Source of the DNA: Salibaculum griseiflavum
GTDB taxonomy: Bacteria; Pseudomonadota; Alphaproteobacteria; Rhodobacterales; Rhodobacteraceae
Direction: 5' to 3'
NCBI RefSeq assembly: GCF_003129565.1
Contig: NZ_QETF01000015.1
Span: 1-64,000, forward strand
DNA: 64,000 nt
The notes under the pieces are model-generated. The model searched no databases. It saw only the letters and a program-made list of their open reading frames with translations, and was not told the DNA's origin. Position numbers and translations under genes: made by a program. Within the stretch, counting starts at the first letter, position 1. Every line of letters starts with the position of its first letter. Shown here in pieces: positions 17,454 through 26,454 of the stretch.

Positions 17454-20396
17454 ATGGCGTCCTATCAGACCCGGCAACGTGATCCGCTACTGGACAGCAA
17501 CATGCAGGCGGCGCTGGAAAAGCGCGGCAAGGAGTTGCTCGGTATCGGCCTTGTGGTTCTTGGCGTGCTCGTGGGGATGATGTTCGGCTCTTACTCGCCG
17601 GACGATCCCAGCTTCATGGCTGCCACGGATGCACCGGTGCAGAACTGGCTGGGTCGTTTCGGTGCGATGATTGCCGCGCCGGTCTTCATGATCATCGGCT
17701 GGGCGTCCTGGGGTATCGCGGCACTGGTCGCCGCCTGGGGGCTGCGGATGGTCTTTCACAGGATGCCGGTGCGGGCGCTTGGCCGCCTCGTGTTTGCACC
17801 CATCGCCGTGGCGCTCTTGGCGATATATGCCTCGACCCTGACCACCGGGCCGGATTGGGTGCATAGTTTCGGCCTTGGCGGGCTGTTCGGCGATACGGTG
17901 CTGTCCATTGTCCTGACCATCCTGCCCATGTCGCCCAGCTGGGGCATCAAGCTGATGTCGCTTGTCGCGGGTCTGGGTGTTCTGGCGCTGGGGGCCTATG
18001 TGCTCGGCTTCACCTGGCGAGAGATCAAGGCCCTGGGCCGGTTCCTTCTGATCGGCCTCATCCTGGCCTACAGCTTTCTTCTGCGCGCGCTTGGCCGTGG
18101 GGCCAGCGCATCCTTTCGCGGCGCACAGGCGCTGCGCTCGACCATGCAAGAGCGCCGGCACCAATCCCGCGCCGAGCGTGCCGAATACGAGGCTGAAATG
18201 GCTGCCGCCCGCGCGGTCCCCGAGCCGCGGCAACAGGCCGGTCGTGAGACCCCCGTGGTGCGCGCCAACCCACCTATGGGGCGCCGCTACGAGGAATTCG
18301 ACCCGATCGACGACGAACCGCAAAACACCACGCCGGAAACCGGCGGCGGGCTTTTCGCGCGGATGCCGTCGCTGCTCAAGCGGTCGTCCGACCCGATGCC
18401 CGAACCCGAGCTCGTGGAGCGCAGCGTCCCGTCCGGTAATCTGCCCATCGCCGATGATGACCGGATTCGTGCCCGTATCAGCGATGCCATCCGGGCCCGC
18501 AGCGGCGGGGCAGATCCTGTCACCCCCAAGCCCGGTGTCAATCCTGCCGTCACCGCCGCCATCGCGAACCGCCGCGAACCGCAGATTTCTCAGCCGAGCG
18601 GGCCGCTGCCTCTGACATTGGGGGCGAACCAGACGCAGGGGCTCGACCTGCCGCCAGAACCACCGCTCCACTCTGCACCCGAAATGCAGCCTGAAGCCGA
18701 GACCGAAGCCACCCGGGCACTGACCGCAGAGCCGCTTTTCGACACCGAGGCGCCGAGGGCGCCCCAACAAACGGGGACTGAACCGCGCAAGGTCGTGCAG
18801 CACCCTGTCAAAAAGCCGGTTCAGCCTTCGACACAGGCCCGCGCCGAGGCTCAACCCAGCCTGAAATTCGACGACACACGCCCGGCCTATGAAACGCCGC
18901 CATTGAATCTGCTGGCCTCGCCCGACGAGATCACGCGCCATCACCTGTCCGATGAGGCGCTGGAGGAAAACGCCCGGATGCTGGAGACGGTCCTTGATGA
19001 CTACGGCGTCAAGGGCGAGATCGTCAGCGTCCGCCCCGGCCCAGTTGTCACCATGTATGAACTGGAACCGGCACCGGGTCTCAAGGCCAGCCGCGTGATC
19101 GGCCTGGCCGACGATATCGCCCGGTCGATGTCGGCGCTCTCGGCCCGTGTCAGCACCGTGCCGGGTCGCAGTGTCATTGGCATCGAACTGCCCAATGAGA
19201 ACCGCGAGATGGTGTCGTTCCGCGAGATTCTGTCCACGCGCGACTACGGCGATGGCAACCACCGCCTGCCGCTGGCGCTGGGCAAGGATATCGGGGGCGA
19301 TCCGATTGTCGCCAACCTTGCCAAGATGCCCCACCTTTTGATCGCGGGGACCACCGGGTCGGGCAAGTCCGTGGCGATCAACACGATGATCCTGTCGCTG
19401 CTCTACAAGCTGTCGCCCGAGGATTGCCGCCTTATCATGATCGACCCGAAGATGCTGGAATTGTCGGTGTATGACGGCATCCCGCACCTGTTGTCGCCGG
19501 TTGTGACCGACCCGAAAAAGGCGGTTGTCGCCCTGAAATGGGTCGTGGCCGAAATGGAAGAGCGCTACCGCAAGATGTCCAAGATGGGCGTGCGCAACAT
19601 CGAGGGCTATAATGGCCGCGTCGCCGATGCGCTGGCCAAGGGCGAAATGTTCAGCCGCACGGTTCAGACCGGCTTCGACGATGAGACCGGCGAACCGGTC
19701 TTCGAAACCGAGGAAATGGCGCCCGAGAAGATGCCCTATATCGTCGTCATCGTCGACGAGATGGCCGACCTGATGATGGTTGCGGGCAAGGAGATCGAAG
19801 CCTGCATCCAGCGCCTTGCGCAGATGGCCCGGGCCTCGGGGATTCATCTGATCATGGCCACGCAGCGCCCCTCGGTGGACGTGATCACCGGCACGATCAA
19901 GGCCAACTTCCCCACCCGGATTTCCTTCCAGGTGACCTCCAAGGTCGACAGCCGGACCATCCTTGGCGAACAGGGGGCCGAGCAGCTTCTGGGCATGGGC
20001 GATATGCTCTACATGGCGGGCGGGTCCAAGATCACCCGCGTGCACGGGCCGTTCTGTTCCGATGAAGAGGTCGAGGAGATCGTCAATTACCTCAAGGCCT
20101 TTGGTCCGCCCGAATACAAGGCGGGAGTCGTCGAAGGCCCCGATGACGAGAAAGAGGCCAATATCGACGCGGTTCTGGGGCTGGGTGGCAATACCACCGG
20201 CGAAGACGCGCTTTACGATCAGGCCGTGGCCATCGTCGCGAAGGACCGCAAATGCTCCACCTCCTATATCCAGCGCAAGCTGGCCATCGGCTACAACAAA
20301 GCCGCGCGGCTGGTCGAGCAGATGGAAGATGAAGGTGTTGTTTCGGCAGCCAACCACGTCGGCAAGCGCGAGATCCTGGTGCCCGAGCAGGGGTAG
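17454..20396 (+). CDS. ftsK: DNA translocase FtsK
   Basis: The product is 980 aa. Four or so membrane helices span about residues 25-200. A long Pro/Glu/Ala-rich linker follows (about 220-470). The motor has Walker A GTTGSGKS (near 631-638) and Walker [11 protein letters not shown] (near 764). The C-terminal gamma winged-helix domain (last 65 residues; [24 protein letters not shown]) reads KOPS sites. FtsK anchors at the septum and pumps chromosome ends for XerCD-dif resolution. ATG 17454 has GAGGAAG before it; an ATG at 17442 would add four residues and overlap the previous stop. Confidence 0.96.
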   Translation: MASYQTRQRDPLLDSNMQAALEKRGKELLGIGLVVLGVLVGMMFGSYSPDDPSFMAATDAPVQNWLGRFGAMIAAPVFMIIGWASWGIAALVAAWGLRMVFHRMPVRALGRLVFAPIAVALLAIYASTLTTGPDWVHSFGLGGLFGDTVLSIVLTILPMSPSWGIKLMSLVAGLGVLALGAYVLGFTWREIKALGRFLLIGLILAYSFLLRALGRGASASFRGAQALRSTMQERRHQSRAERAEYEAEMAAARAVPEPRQQAGRETPVVRANPPMGRRYEEFDPIDDEPQNTTPETGGGLFARMPSLLKRSSDPMPEPELVERSVPSGNLPIADDDRIRARISDAIRARSGGADPVTPKPGVNPAVTAAIANRREPQISQPSGPLPLTLGANQTQGLDLPPEPPLHSAPEMQPEAETEATRALTAEPLFDTEAPRAPQQTGTEPRKVVQHPVKKPVQPSTQARAEAQPSLKFDDTRPAYETPPLNLLASPDEITRHHLSDEALEENARMLETVLDDYGVKGEIVSVRPGPVVTMYELEPAPGLKASRVIGLADDIARSMSALSARVSTVPGRSVIGIELPNENREMVSFREILSTRDYGDGNHRLPLALGKDIGGDPIVANLAKMPHLLIAGTTGSGKSVAINTMILSLLYKLSPEDCRLIMIDPKMLELSVYDGIPHLLSPVVTDPKKAVVALKWVVAEMEERYRKMSKMGVRNIEGYNGRVADALAKGEMFSRTVQTGFDDETGEPVFETEEMAPEKMPYIVVIVDEMADLMMVAGKEIEACIQRLAQMARASGIHLIMATQRPSVDVITGTIKANFPTRISFQVTSKVDSRTILGEQGAEQLLGMGDMLYMAGGSKITRVHGPFCSDEEVEEIVNYLKAFGPPEYKAGVVEGPDDEKEANIDAVLGLGGNTTGEDALYDQAVAIVAKDRKCSTSYIQRKLAIGYNKAARLVEQMEDEGVVSAANHVGKREILVPEQG

Positions 20397-20514
20397 CGTC
20401 TAGCCGGGCTGCGCCTGTGCTATTTGCCGGCGAATGCCGCGCCGGGGTCAATCAGCCCGAGGTTATCCGATAGCCACGGGCATGAAATCGCTTAACAGCG
20501 GCCGATAGCGCAGT

Positions 20515-20538
20515 TTTCACCCTATCTGACGGGTGAAA
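20515..20538. repeat. Inverted repeat upstream of lolA
   Basis: TTTCACCC and GGGTGAAA are perfect 8-bp arms separated by 8 nt, 30 bp before the lolA start. It could be an operator or an mRNA hairpin; no T-run follows, so it is not a terminator of ftsK. Confidence 0.3.
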
Positions 20539-20567
20539 CCTCGCCCGCGCCACACTAGGTAGGACAC

Positions 20568-21185
20568 ATGAGCAATATCACACGACGCCTTCTTCTTCTG
20601 GCCGCCCCGTTGGTCATGGCCGGGCTGGCTGCTAGCCCAGGGCAGGCCCAGCAATTGTCGCTGAACGAGATTTCAGCGTACCTGAATTCCTTCGAAACCG
20701 CCGAGGGGGAGTTCACTCAGGTCAATCCCGACGGGACGATCTCGACCGGCAAGATTTTCATCAAGCGTCCCGGCCGCGTGCGGTTCGAATACAATCCCCC
20801 CGAAGCGGCGATGGTCATCGCCGGTGGCGGGCAACTCGCGGTGTTTGATCCGCGCTCCAATACCGGGCCGGACCGCTACCCCCTGTCGGAAACGCCGCTC
20901 AAGATCATCCTGGAACGCAACGTGGACCTGTCCCGCACGAACATGGTCACGGCCCATACGAGTGATGGAACAACCACCAGCGTGACGGCGCAGGACCCCG
21001 ACAACCCGGAATACGGCAATATCCAACTGGTTTTCACCGGCGATCCGGTTGAATTGCGGCAATGGGTGATCACCGATGATGTGGGCAATCAGACCACGGT
21101 AGTACTGGGTGACCTCGCAAAGGGGGGACGGGTGCCGAATATCCTGTTCAATATCCAGGCCGAGATGCGTGACTGGCCGAACTGA
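20568..21185 (+). CDS. lolA: Outer-membrane lipoprotein carrier protein LolA
   Basis: The product is 205 aa with a Sec signal peptide (cleavage probably after GQA, residue 27). The mature protein has the LolA pattern: an early FTQ (GEFTQVNPDG), GKIFIKRPGRVRFEYNPPE with the conserved Arg, and LFNIQAEM near the end. LolA shuttles lipoproteins across the periplasm to the outer membrane. The ftsK-lolA order is conserved in many proteobacteria. The 171-bp gap before it contains an inverted repeat (20515-20538), so it may have its own promoter. Confidence 0.93.
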   Translation: MSNITRRLLLLAAPLVMAGLAASPGQAQQLSLNEISAYLNSFETAEGEFTQVNPDGTISTGKIFIKRPGRVRFEYNPPEAAMVIAGGGQLAVFDPRSNTGPDRYPLSETPLKIILERNVDLSRTNMVTAHTSDGTTTSVTAQDPDNPEYGNIQLVFTGDPVELRQWVITDDVGNQTTVVLGDLAKGGRVPNILFNIQAEMRDWPN

Positions 21186-21221
21186 CCGGCCCTTTACCAC
21201 GGCAACGGCGCGCTGGCGTGT

Positions 21222-21809
21222 TCAACGGTGTGCGCGGCAATTGCGCAGTTGCGCCTCGTACATCACGGCGCGCTGCGCCACCTCGTCTGAGATCCGCATC
21301 AGCCAAGACTTCGCGCGGTAGCTGCCCCGGTTAAACCCGGTGCGGCCCTCGTGATAGGCGAGGTACTGGTTGCGGGTGTCATTCAGGGCGACGCCGGTCT
21401 CCTTGACGGTCGCGGTCATGTACCAGCCCATGAAATCCGCGGCGTCGCGAATATCCGTGCGCCGTGAGCCGCGCCCGCCGCGGTCGCGCTGATATTCCTG
21501 CCAGGTGCCGTCCAGGGCCTGGCTGTAGCCGAGGGCCGAGGATTGCCTGCCGGTCGGAATGACGCCAAGCGCATAGACATGCGGCGGCCGGTTGTCGGCA
21601 ATGAATTTGCTTTCCTGGTAGATCATGGCCATCAGCACATGGGTTTCCACGCCCCAGTTGCGTTCGGCGTCACGGAAGGCGCGGGAATAATGCGGCCGTT
21701 CCGTCAGGATCGAACAGGCGTTGTCAAGATTGCGCGGCGCACTGCTGTCCCGGGCGCCACAGCTGCCAAGGATCAACAAGACCAATCCGACGCGAAAGAG
21801 TCTGCTCAT
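21222..21809 (-). CDS. Lytic transglycosylase lipoprotein (SLT domain)
   Basis: The product is 195 aa. It has a lipoprotein signal with lipobox LGSC (Cys17). The catalytic glutamate is E66 in MIYQESKF, followed by ALGYSQ and a C-terminal YLAYHEGRTGFNRGSY block, as in goose-lysozyme-like SLT enzymes. It should cleave peptidoglycan glycan strands with 1,6-anhydro product formation, at the inner face of the outer membrane. It is convergent with lolA. The 230 bp upstream, up to hspQ, hold no gene that I can see. Confidence 0.87.
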   Translation of the reverse strand: MSRLFRVGLVLLILGSCGARDSSAPRNLDNACSILTERPHYSRAFRDAERNWGVETHVLMAMIYQESKFIADNRPPHVYALGVIPTGRQSSALGYSQALDGTWQEYQRDRGGRGSRRTDIRDAADFMGWYMTATVKETGVALNDTRNQYLAYHEGRTGFNRGSYRAKSWLMRISDEVAQRAVMYEAQLRNCRAHR

Positions 21810-22039
21810 CTGCCTCTCGCTTTTTGTTTTATTGGGGCGAGTGTAGCCGATCCGCGGCCGTCTGGGAACCGGTCATGTGGCGCTCATGGTCAGTCCTGCG
21901 GGGATCTGCGCATCACGAGACGGGCGCCGGAACCCTCTGACCGTCAGTGCACTGTTCACAGACTGTTTCCCATGATTTTTGCCCGCGTTCATGGACATCG
22001 GGCGCCGAAATTGTCTAGTAACGGCCAAGGGGCTGAACG

Positions 22040-22369
22040 ATGATGCTGAAAACGCGCGCCAAATACTATCTTGGACAAGTGGTCCGTCACCGCAAACACC
22101 CGTTTCGCGGCGTTGTTTTCGATGTGGACCCGGAATTCGCCAATACCGAGGAATGGTATGAGTCCATCCCCGAAGAGGCGCGCCCGGCCAAGGATCAGCC
22201 TTTCTATCACCTCCTCGCCGAGAACGATCAGTCCTACTACGTTGCCTATGTCTCGGAACAGAACCTGATCGCCGACTATTCAGGCGAACCGGTCGACCAT
22301 CCCGACCTGGGCGAATTGTTCGGCCCGTTCGAGGATGGGTATTACCCGCTGCATTTCCAACTGAACTGA
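22040..22369 (+). CDS. hspQ: HspQ heat-shock protein
   Basis: The product is 109 aa. The family pattern is strong: YYLGQVVRHRKHPFRGVVFDVDPEF, then EEWYESIP, QPFYHLLAE and AYVSEQNL. HspQ is a small protein that modulates Lon protease specificity and degradation of DnaA in enterobacteria. AAGGGG lies 7 nt before the first of two tandem ATGs. I could not find a convincing RpoH promoter upstream. It converges on ggt with 4 nt between the stop codons. Confidence 0.92.
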   Translation: MMLKTRAKYYLGQVVRHRKHPFRGVVFDVDPEFANTEEWYESIPEEARPAKDQPFYHLLAENDQSYYVAYVSEQNLIADYSGEPVDHPDLGELFGPFEDGYYPLHFQLN

Positions 22370-22373
22370 CGGC

Positions 22374-23948
22374 TCAGTAGCCCAGTGCGATCCCGTCCTT
22401 GCGCGGGTCGGACGCGCCTTCGAGAACGCCATCGCCGCGAATTCGAATCGCCTGCGCCCCGCCGATCGGGCTATCCGACCACTGCAGGTCATGGCCCCTG
22501 TTCGCCAGGTTCTGTGCGACCTTCTGACTATAGCCGGTCTCCAGCCGCAGCGTCCCGTCCTCGGGGAAGGCGCGGGGGGCGTCGATGGCGCTTTGCGCAT
22601 CCATGCCGAAGACCTCCATGTTGGTCAGCAAACGCGCATGACCATTGGGTTGGTAGGCGCCGCCCATGACCCCAAAGGGCATTTCAACCCGGCCGTTGCG
22701 CCGGACCATGCCGGGAATGATCGTATGCATCGGGCGCTTGCCCGGTGCGGCCTCGTTCGGGTGCCCCTTTTCAAGCGTGAAGCCCGCGCCTCGGTTCTGG
22801 AACAGGATCCCGTATTTCTCGGAGGCGAGGCCAGACCCGAAACTGTGGAAGATCGAATAGATCATCGACACGCACATACGGTCCTTGTCGACGACGGTGA
22901 TATAGACGGTGTCCTTGTGGACGGCCGCGGCGCCGGGCAGCGACGGGGGCAAAGCACGGGCCGGGTCGATCAGGGCCGCCAGTGCCTTTGCGGTGTCCAT
23001 CGACAACATGCGATCCGGTTCCGTCATGTAGGCCGGGTCCGCGATGAAGCGGTCGCGCGCATCATAGGCCAGCTTGGCCACCTCAGCCTCGATATGGGCC
23101 CGGTCCGCGCCCAGAGGGTCCATCGCAGCCAGGTCGAATTGCGACAGGATGTTGAGCATCAGGATCGCGGTGGCGCCCTGGCCGTTGGGCGGATGTTCCA
23201 GCAGCTCGACAGGCCCGTAGGTGCCGCTTACCGGGTCGGTGTAGTCACACCGCACGTTCGAGAAATCCTCCAAACTGTGCAGGCCGCCAAGGGCCGTGAG
23301 ACTTTGCACCATGTCGCGGGCCACCTCGCCACCGTAGAACCCGGCGCGACCGTGTTTGGCCACCTGCCGCAGAACCTCGGCCTGGCCGGGCGAGCGGAAT
23401 TTCTGCCCGACCGTCAGGGGGGTGCCGTTGATCAGGTAATGCTGCTCGCCTGCGCCCCACAACGTTCCCGCCGCGCGGGCATAGTCGAAGGCCACGCGGG
23501 GGGCGACGGGCACACCTTCCTCTGCGTAATGGATGGCGGGGGCGAGGATATCGGGCAGGCCGAGACGTCCGTGATCTTCAGAGAGCCTGCAGAAGCCGTC
23601 AATAGCGCCGGGCAGGGTGATGGCGTCAACCGATTGCAATCCAATGTTGGCGCCTTTGCTGCGCGCTGCTTCGGCATCGAAGCCTGCCGGTGCGCGGCCC
23701 GACGCGTTCAGCGCCCGAACCTCGTCTGATCCGGGCAGGGAGAACAGGCAAAAGGCATCCCCGCCGATGCCCGTCGATTGCGGCTCGCAGATACCCAACA
23801 GAACTGCACCGGCAATCGCCGCATCCATCGCGTTGCCACCGCGTTCGAGAATGTCGATGGCGACCTTTGCGGCAAGCGGATGAGAGGTGGCGCAGATCCC
23901 GTTCTCTGCGAGAACAGCGGACCTGCCCGGGGCTTGGAAATTGCGCAT
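22374..23948 (-). CDS. ggt: Gamma-glutamyltransferase family protein
   Basis: The product is 524 aa of the Ntn-hydrolase GGT family. The autocatalytic cleavage site and nucleophile is T347 in HKDTVYITVVDKD, aligning with Thr391 of the E. coli enzyme. The N-terminal GGNAMDAA block and STGIGGDAF are also typical. Classical GGTs act on glutathione in the periplasm. No signal peptide is visible here, so a cytoplasmic acylase-type member is equally possible. ATG 23948 is chosen over ATG 23987 because the family-typical sequence begins there. Confidence 0.88.
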   Translation of the reverse strand: MRNFQAPGRSAVLAENGICATSHPLAAKVAIDILERGGNAMDAAIAGAVLLGICEPQSTGIGGDAFCLFSLPGSDEVRALNASGRAPAGFDAEAARSKGANIGLQSVDAITLPGAIDGFCRLSEDHGRLGLPDILAPAIHYAEEGVPVAPRVAFDYARAAGTLWGAGEQHYLINGTPLTVGQKFRSPGQAEVLRQVAKHGRAGFYGGEVARDMVQSLTALGGLHSLEDFSNVRCDYTDPVSGTYGPVELLEHPPNGQGATAILMLNILSQFDLAAMDPLGADRAHIEAEVAKLAYDARDRFIADPAYMTEPDRMLSMDTAKALAALIDPARALPPSLPGAAAVHKDTVYITVVDKDRMCVSMIYSIFHSFGSGLASEKYGILFQNRGAGFTLEKGHPNEAAPGKRPMHTIIPGMVRRNGRVEMPFGVMGGAYQPNGHARLLTNMEVFGMDAQSAIDAPRAFPEDGTLRLETGYSQKVAQNLANRGHDLQWSDSPIGGAQAIRIRGDGVLEGASDPRKDGIALGY

Positions 23949-24010
23949 GGAATGTCTCTGGTTCCGGTTTCCCGGATTGGATAGCATTGGGCGCAGGAAA
24001 AGGGGAAGAC

Positions 24011-24054
24011 CTCGGCGCCGCGTACTGGGTGGGGGCTGTTCACACGGCGCCGAG
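24011..24054. repeat. Inverted repeat upstream of the thiolase gene
   Basis: CTCGGCGCCG and CGGCGCCGAG are perfect 10-bp arms separated by 24 nt in the 218-bp ggt-thiolase intergenic region. Each arm contains the palindrome GGCGCC. It is either a paired operator or a hairpin. The rest of 23949-24166 shows nothing further. Confidence 0.3.
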
Positions 24055-24166
24055 GGAAGCCTATGCAGCTACGGGGACTTATGTTGCCGGGATTCGCGGC
24101 ATCTGCTTGGTGGAAATGCGGCCCTTTTGCGGTATTTCCGTTCGCATCAACCAGAGGGAGAGCATC

Positions 24167-25327
24167 ATGCGGTCGGTCATCATCTCGGGCGCGTCGCGCA
24201 CGCCAATGGGCGGGTTCCAAGGCGAGCTTTCGGGCGCCAGTGCAGCGCAGCTGGGGGGCGTTGCAATTCGCAGGGCACTGGACGGGGCCGGCTGCGCCTC
24301 GGTCGACGAGGTGCTGATGGGCTGCGTGCTGCCTGCCGGCCAAGGTCAGGCTCCGGCGCGGCAAGCCGGTTTTGCCGGTGGGTTGGGCGAAGACGTGCCG
24401 GCGACAACGCTCAACAAAATGTGCGGATCGGGAATGAAGGCGGCGATGTGTGCCTTTGACCAGATCGCCCTGGGCCAAGTGGAGAGCATGATCGCGGGCG
24501 GCATGGAAAGCATGACCAACGCCCCCTACCTGCTGCCCAAGATGCGCGGTGGCGCGCGGATCGGTCATGGCGAGGTCATCGACCACATGTTCCTGGACGG
24601 CCTGGAGGACGCCTATGCAAAGGGCCGCCTGATGGGCACCTTCGCCGAGGACTGTGCCGATCACTACCATTTCAGCCGCGAGGCGCAGGACGAATATGCC
24701 CTGCGGTCGTTGTCGCGGGCGACCGAAGCGCAGCAATCCGGGGTCTTCGCCGCCGAGATCGCGCCGGTGACGCTGACCACCCGAAAGGGCGAGGTCGTCA
24801 TCGCGGAGGATGAACAGACCCGGACGGCGCGGCCTGACAAGATCCCGCATCTGAAGCCCGCGTTTCGCGCCGACGGCACCGTGACGCCAGCCAACGCGTC
24901 CTCGATCTCGGACGGGGCGGCGGCGCTGGTCATGACGACCGAGGAGAGCGGCCTGCCGGTGCGCGCGCGGGTGCTGGGCCATGCCAGCCATGCGCAGGCC
25001 CCCGGCTGGTTCACCACGGCGCCGGTCCCCGCGGCGCAGAAGCTTCTGCAACGGATCGGTTGGTCGGTCGAAGACGTGGACCTGTGGGAAGTGAACGAGG
25101 CATTCGCGGTCGTGCCCATGGCCTTCATGCAGGAATTGGGCCTGTCGCCGGACATCGTGAACGTCAACGGCGGGGCCTGTGCCTTGGGCCACCCCATCGG
25201 GGCCTCGGGTGCGCGGATCATCGTGACGCTTCTGCACGCGCTGGAGGCGCGCGGCCTCAAGCGGGGTGTCGCCGCGATCTGCATTGGAGGGGGCGAGGGC
25301 ACGGCCATCGCGATCGAGCTGCCATGA
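24167..25327 (+). CDS. Acetyl-CoA acetyltransferase family thiolase
   Basis: The product is 386 aa. Thiolase catalytic residues are in place: the acyl-carrying Cys86 in NKMCGSGMKA, His342 in ALGHPIGASG and Cys372 in ICIGGGEG. Thiolases condense or cleave acyl-CoA units; this one matches the biosynthetic acetoacetyl-CoA type. No phaB or hydroxybutyryl-CoA gene lies beside it. GAGGGAG precedes the ATG. It overlaps the fRMsr gene by 4 nt. Confidence 0.92.
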   Translation: MRSVIISGASRTPMGGFQGELSGASAAQLGGVAIRRALDGAGCASVDEVLMGCVLPAGQGQAPARQAGFAGGLGEDVPATTLNKMCGSGMKAAMCAFDQIALGQVESMIAGGMESMTNAPYLLPKMRGGARIGHGEVIDHMFLDGLEDAYAKGRLMGTFAEDCADHYHFSREAQDEYALRSLSRATEAQQSGVFAAEIAPVTLTTRKGEVVIAEDEQTRTARPDKIPHLKPAFRADGTVTPANASSISDGAAALVMTTEESGLPVRARVLGHASHAQAPGWFTTAPVPAAQKLLQRIGWSVEDVDLWEVNEAFAVVPMAFMQELGLSPDIVNVNGGACALGHPIGASGARIIVTLLHALEARGLKRGVAAICIGGGEGTAIAIELP

Positions 25328-25776
25328 CCGACTACCCGATGCTGGCCCGCACCATCGCGGCCCTGACCGAAGCTGAGACCGACCAGGTGGCCCTGATGGC
25401 GACCCTGGCCTGCGAAATCCACCACGCCGATGACCGGTTCGACTGGACCGGCTTCTATCGCGTGACCGAACCGGGCCTTCTCAAGATTGGGCCCTATCAA
25501 GGTGGACATGGCTGCCTGCAAATCCCGTTCGACCGGGGGGTTTGCGGTGCTGCGGCAAGCACAGGCGAGGTGCAACTGGTGCCGGATGTCGATGCCTTTC
25601 CGGGGCACATCGCCTGCGCCAGCTCGACCCGTTCGGAATTGGTGCTGCCGGTCTTTGATGGGGCGGGAGAGGTCATTGCGGTGCTGGATATCGACAGTAA
25701 CCAGCCTGAAGCCTTCAACGAGACCGACGCCCGCGAACTCGCCGCCATTCTGGAAAGCGTTTTCGGCCGGATTTGA
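25324..25776 (+). CDS. msrC: Free methionine-(R)-sulfoxide reductase (GAF-domain fRMsr)
   Basis: The product is 150 aa, a single GAF domain. Three cysteines, C64, C74 and C98 (GGHGC, GVCGAA, HIACASSTRSELVLPV), have exactly the 10- and 24-residue spacing of the catalytic cysteines of E. coli fRMsr (84, 94, 118). The enzyme repairs free oxidised methionine using thioredoxin. Its start overlaps the thiolase stop (ATGA), so the two are co-translated. Confidence 0.9.
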   Translation: MTDYPMLARTIAALTEAETDQVALMATLACEIHHADDRFDWTGFYRVTEPGLLKIGPYQGGHGCLQIPFDRGVCGAAASTGEVQLVPDVDAFPGHIACASSTRSELVLPVFDGAGEVIAVLDIDSNQPEAFNETDARELAAILESVFGRI

Positions 25777-25813
25777 TGACCCGGCGATTGGTCATGGGCA
25801 TGTGAAAAAACAC

Positions 25814-25865
25814 TTTGAGATTTCACCGACTCGCGGCAACATGAAATTTGAGATCAGAATTTCAT
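25814..25865. promoter_or_regulatory. Candidate operator for the XRE-cupin regulator
   Basis: TTTGAGAT occurs twice as a direct repeat (25814-25821 and 25847-25854), 33 bp apart, about three helical turns. The second copy lies inside an inverted repeat with 8-bp arms ATGAAATT/AATTTCAT (25841-25865). The region is AT-rich and ends 10 bp before the regulator start. Autoregulation of the operon is the natural inference. Confidence 0.45.
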
Positions 25866-25874
25866 GGGGCGATA

Positions 25875-26444
25875 GTGCTGCACGATCTTCCAGCGGATGC
25901 CAGAACCCTCGGGGCCGATCTTCGGGCCTTGCGAAAGGCGCGGGGTCTCACTTTGGCCGATATGGCGGGGCGTCTGGGGCGATCTGTCGGGTGGCTGAGC
26001 CAGGTTGAGCGCGACCTGTCCGACCCGTCCATCGACGACTTGCGAGATATGGCGCAGGTTCTGGATGTTTCCATTTCCAGCCTCTTCCGGGTGTCATCGT
26101 CACCGGGCGAAGAGGGCCTTATCGTGCGCGCCAATCGCCGCCGCCCGATCGGCAATCGCGCCGCGGGTCTGGTCGAGGCCCTGTTGTCACCTGACCTGAC
26201 GGATGATTTCGAAGTGGTCCATTCCACGTTTGAACCCGGCGCGAGCCTGCCCGCGCCCGTAAGCCGTCCGACACAGGAGGTTGGCTATGTCGTCAGCGGC
26301 CGCCTCTACCTTGAGATCGGCGATCAGGCGTTCGACCTTGGCCCCGGCGACAGTTTCCGGATCCGGGGCGAGCCCTTCCGCTGGCACAACCGAACAGCAA
26401 CCCCCTGCGTTGCGATCTGGGTGATCGCCCCACCCGTCTATTGA
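25875..26444 (+). CDS. XRE-family regulator with C-terminal cupin domain
   Basis: The product is about 189 aa. A helix-turn-helix of the XRE type (LRALRKARGLTLADMAGRLG, SVGWLSQVERD) covers residues 12-66, and a small-molecule-sensing cupin covers about 110-188 (EVGYVVSGRLYLEIGD, DSFRIRGEPFRWHN). GTG 25875 is favoured because GGGG lies 5 nt upstream; a TTG at 25848 would run through the putative operator. It lies 10 bp before a dimethylglycine-dehydrogenase-like gene and probably controls that operon in response to a metabolite bound by the cupin. Regulators of this type often sit with polyamine or methylamine catabolic genes. Confidence 0.87.
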   Translation: MLHDLPADARTLGADLRALRKARGLTLADMAGRLGRSVGWLSQVERDLSDPSIDDLRDMAQVLDVSISSLFRVSSSPGEEGLIVRANRRRPIGNRAAGLVEALLSPDLTDDFEVVHSTFEPGASLPAPVSRPTQEVGYVVSGRLYLEIGDQAFDLGPGDSFRIRGEPFRWHNRTATPCVAIWVIAPPVY

Positions 26445-26454
26445 GGAGACCCCA

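Noticed and set aside
17487-20357. Minus-strand 956-codon open frame opposite ftsK
   Set aside because: It is an antisense artefact of GC-rich codon usage. The plus strand has complete FtsK motifs, and the antisense protein is a low-complexity His/Arg/Gly mix with no recognisable domain.
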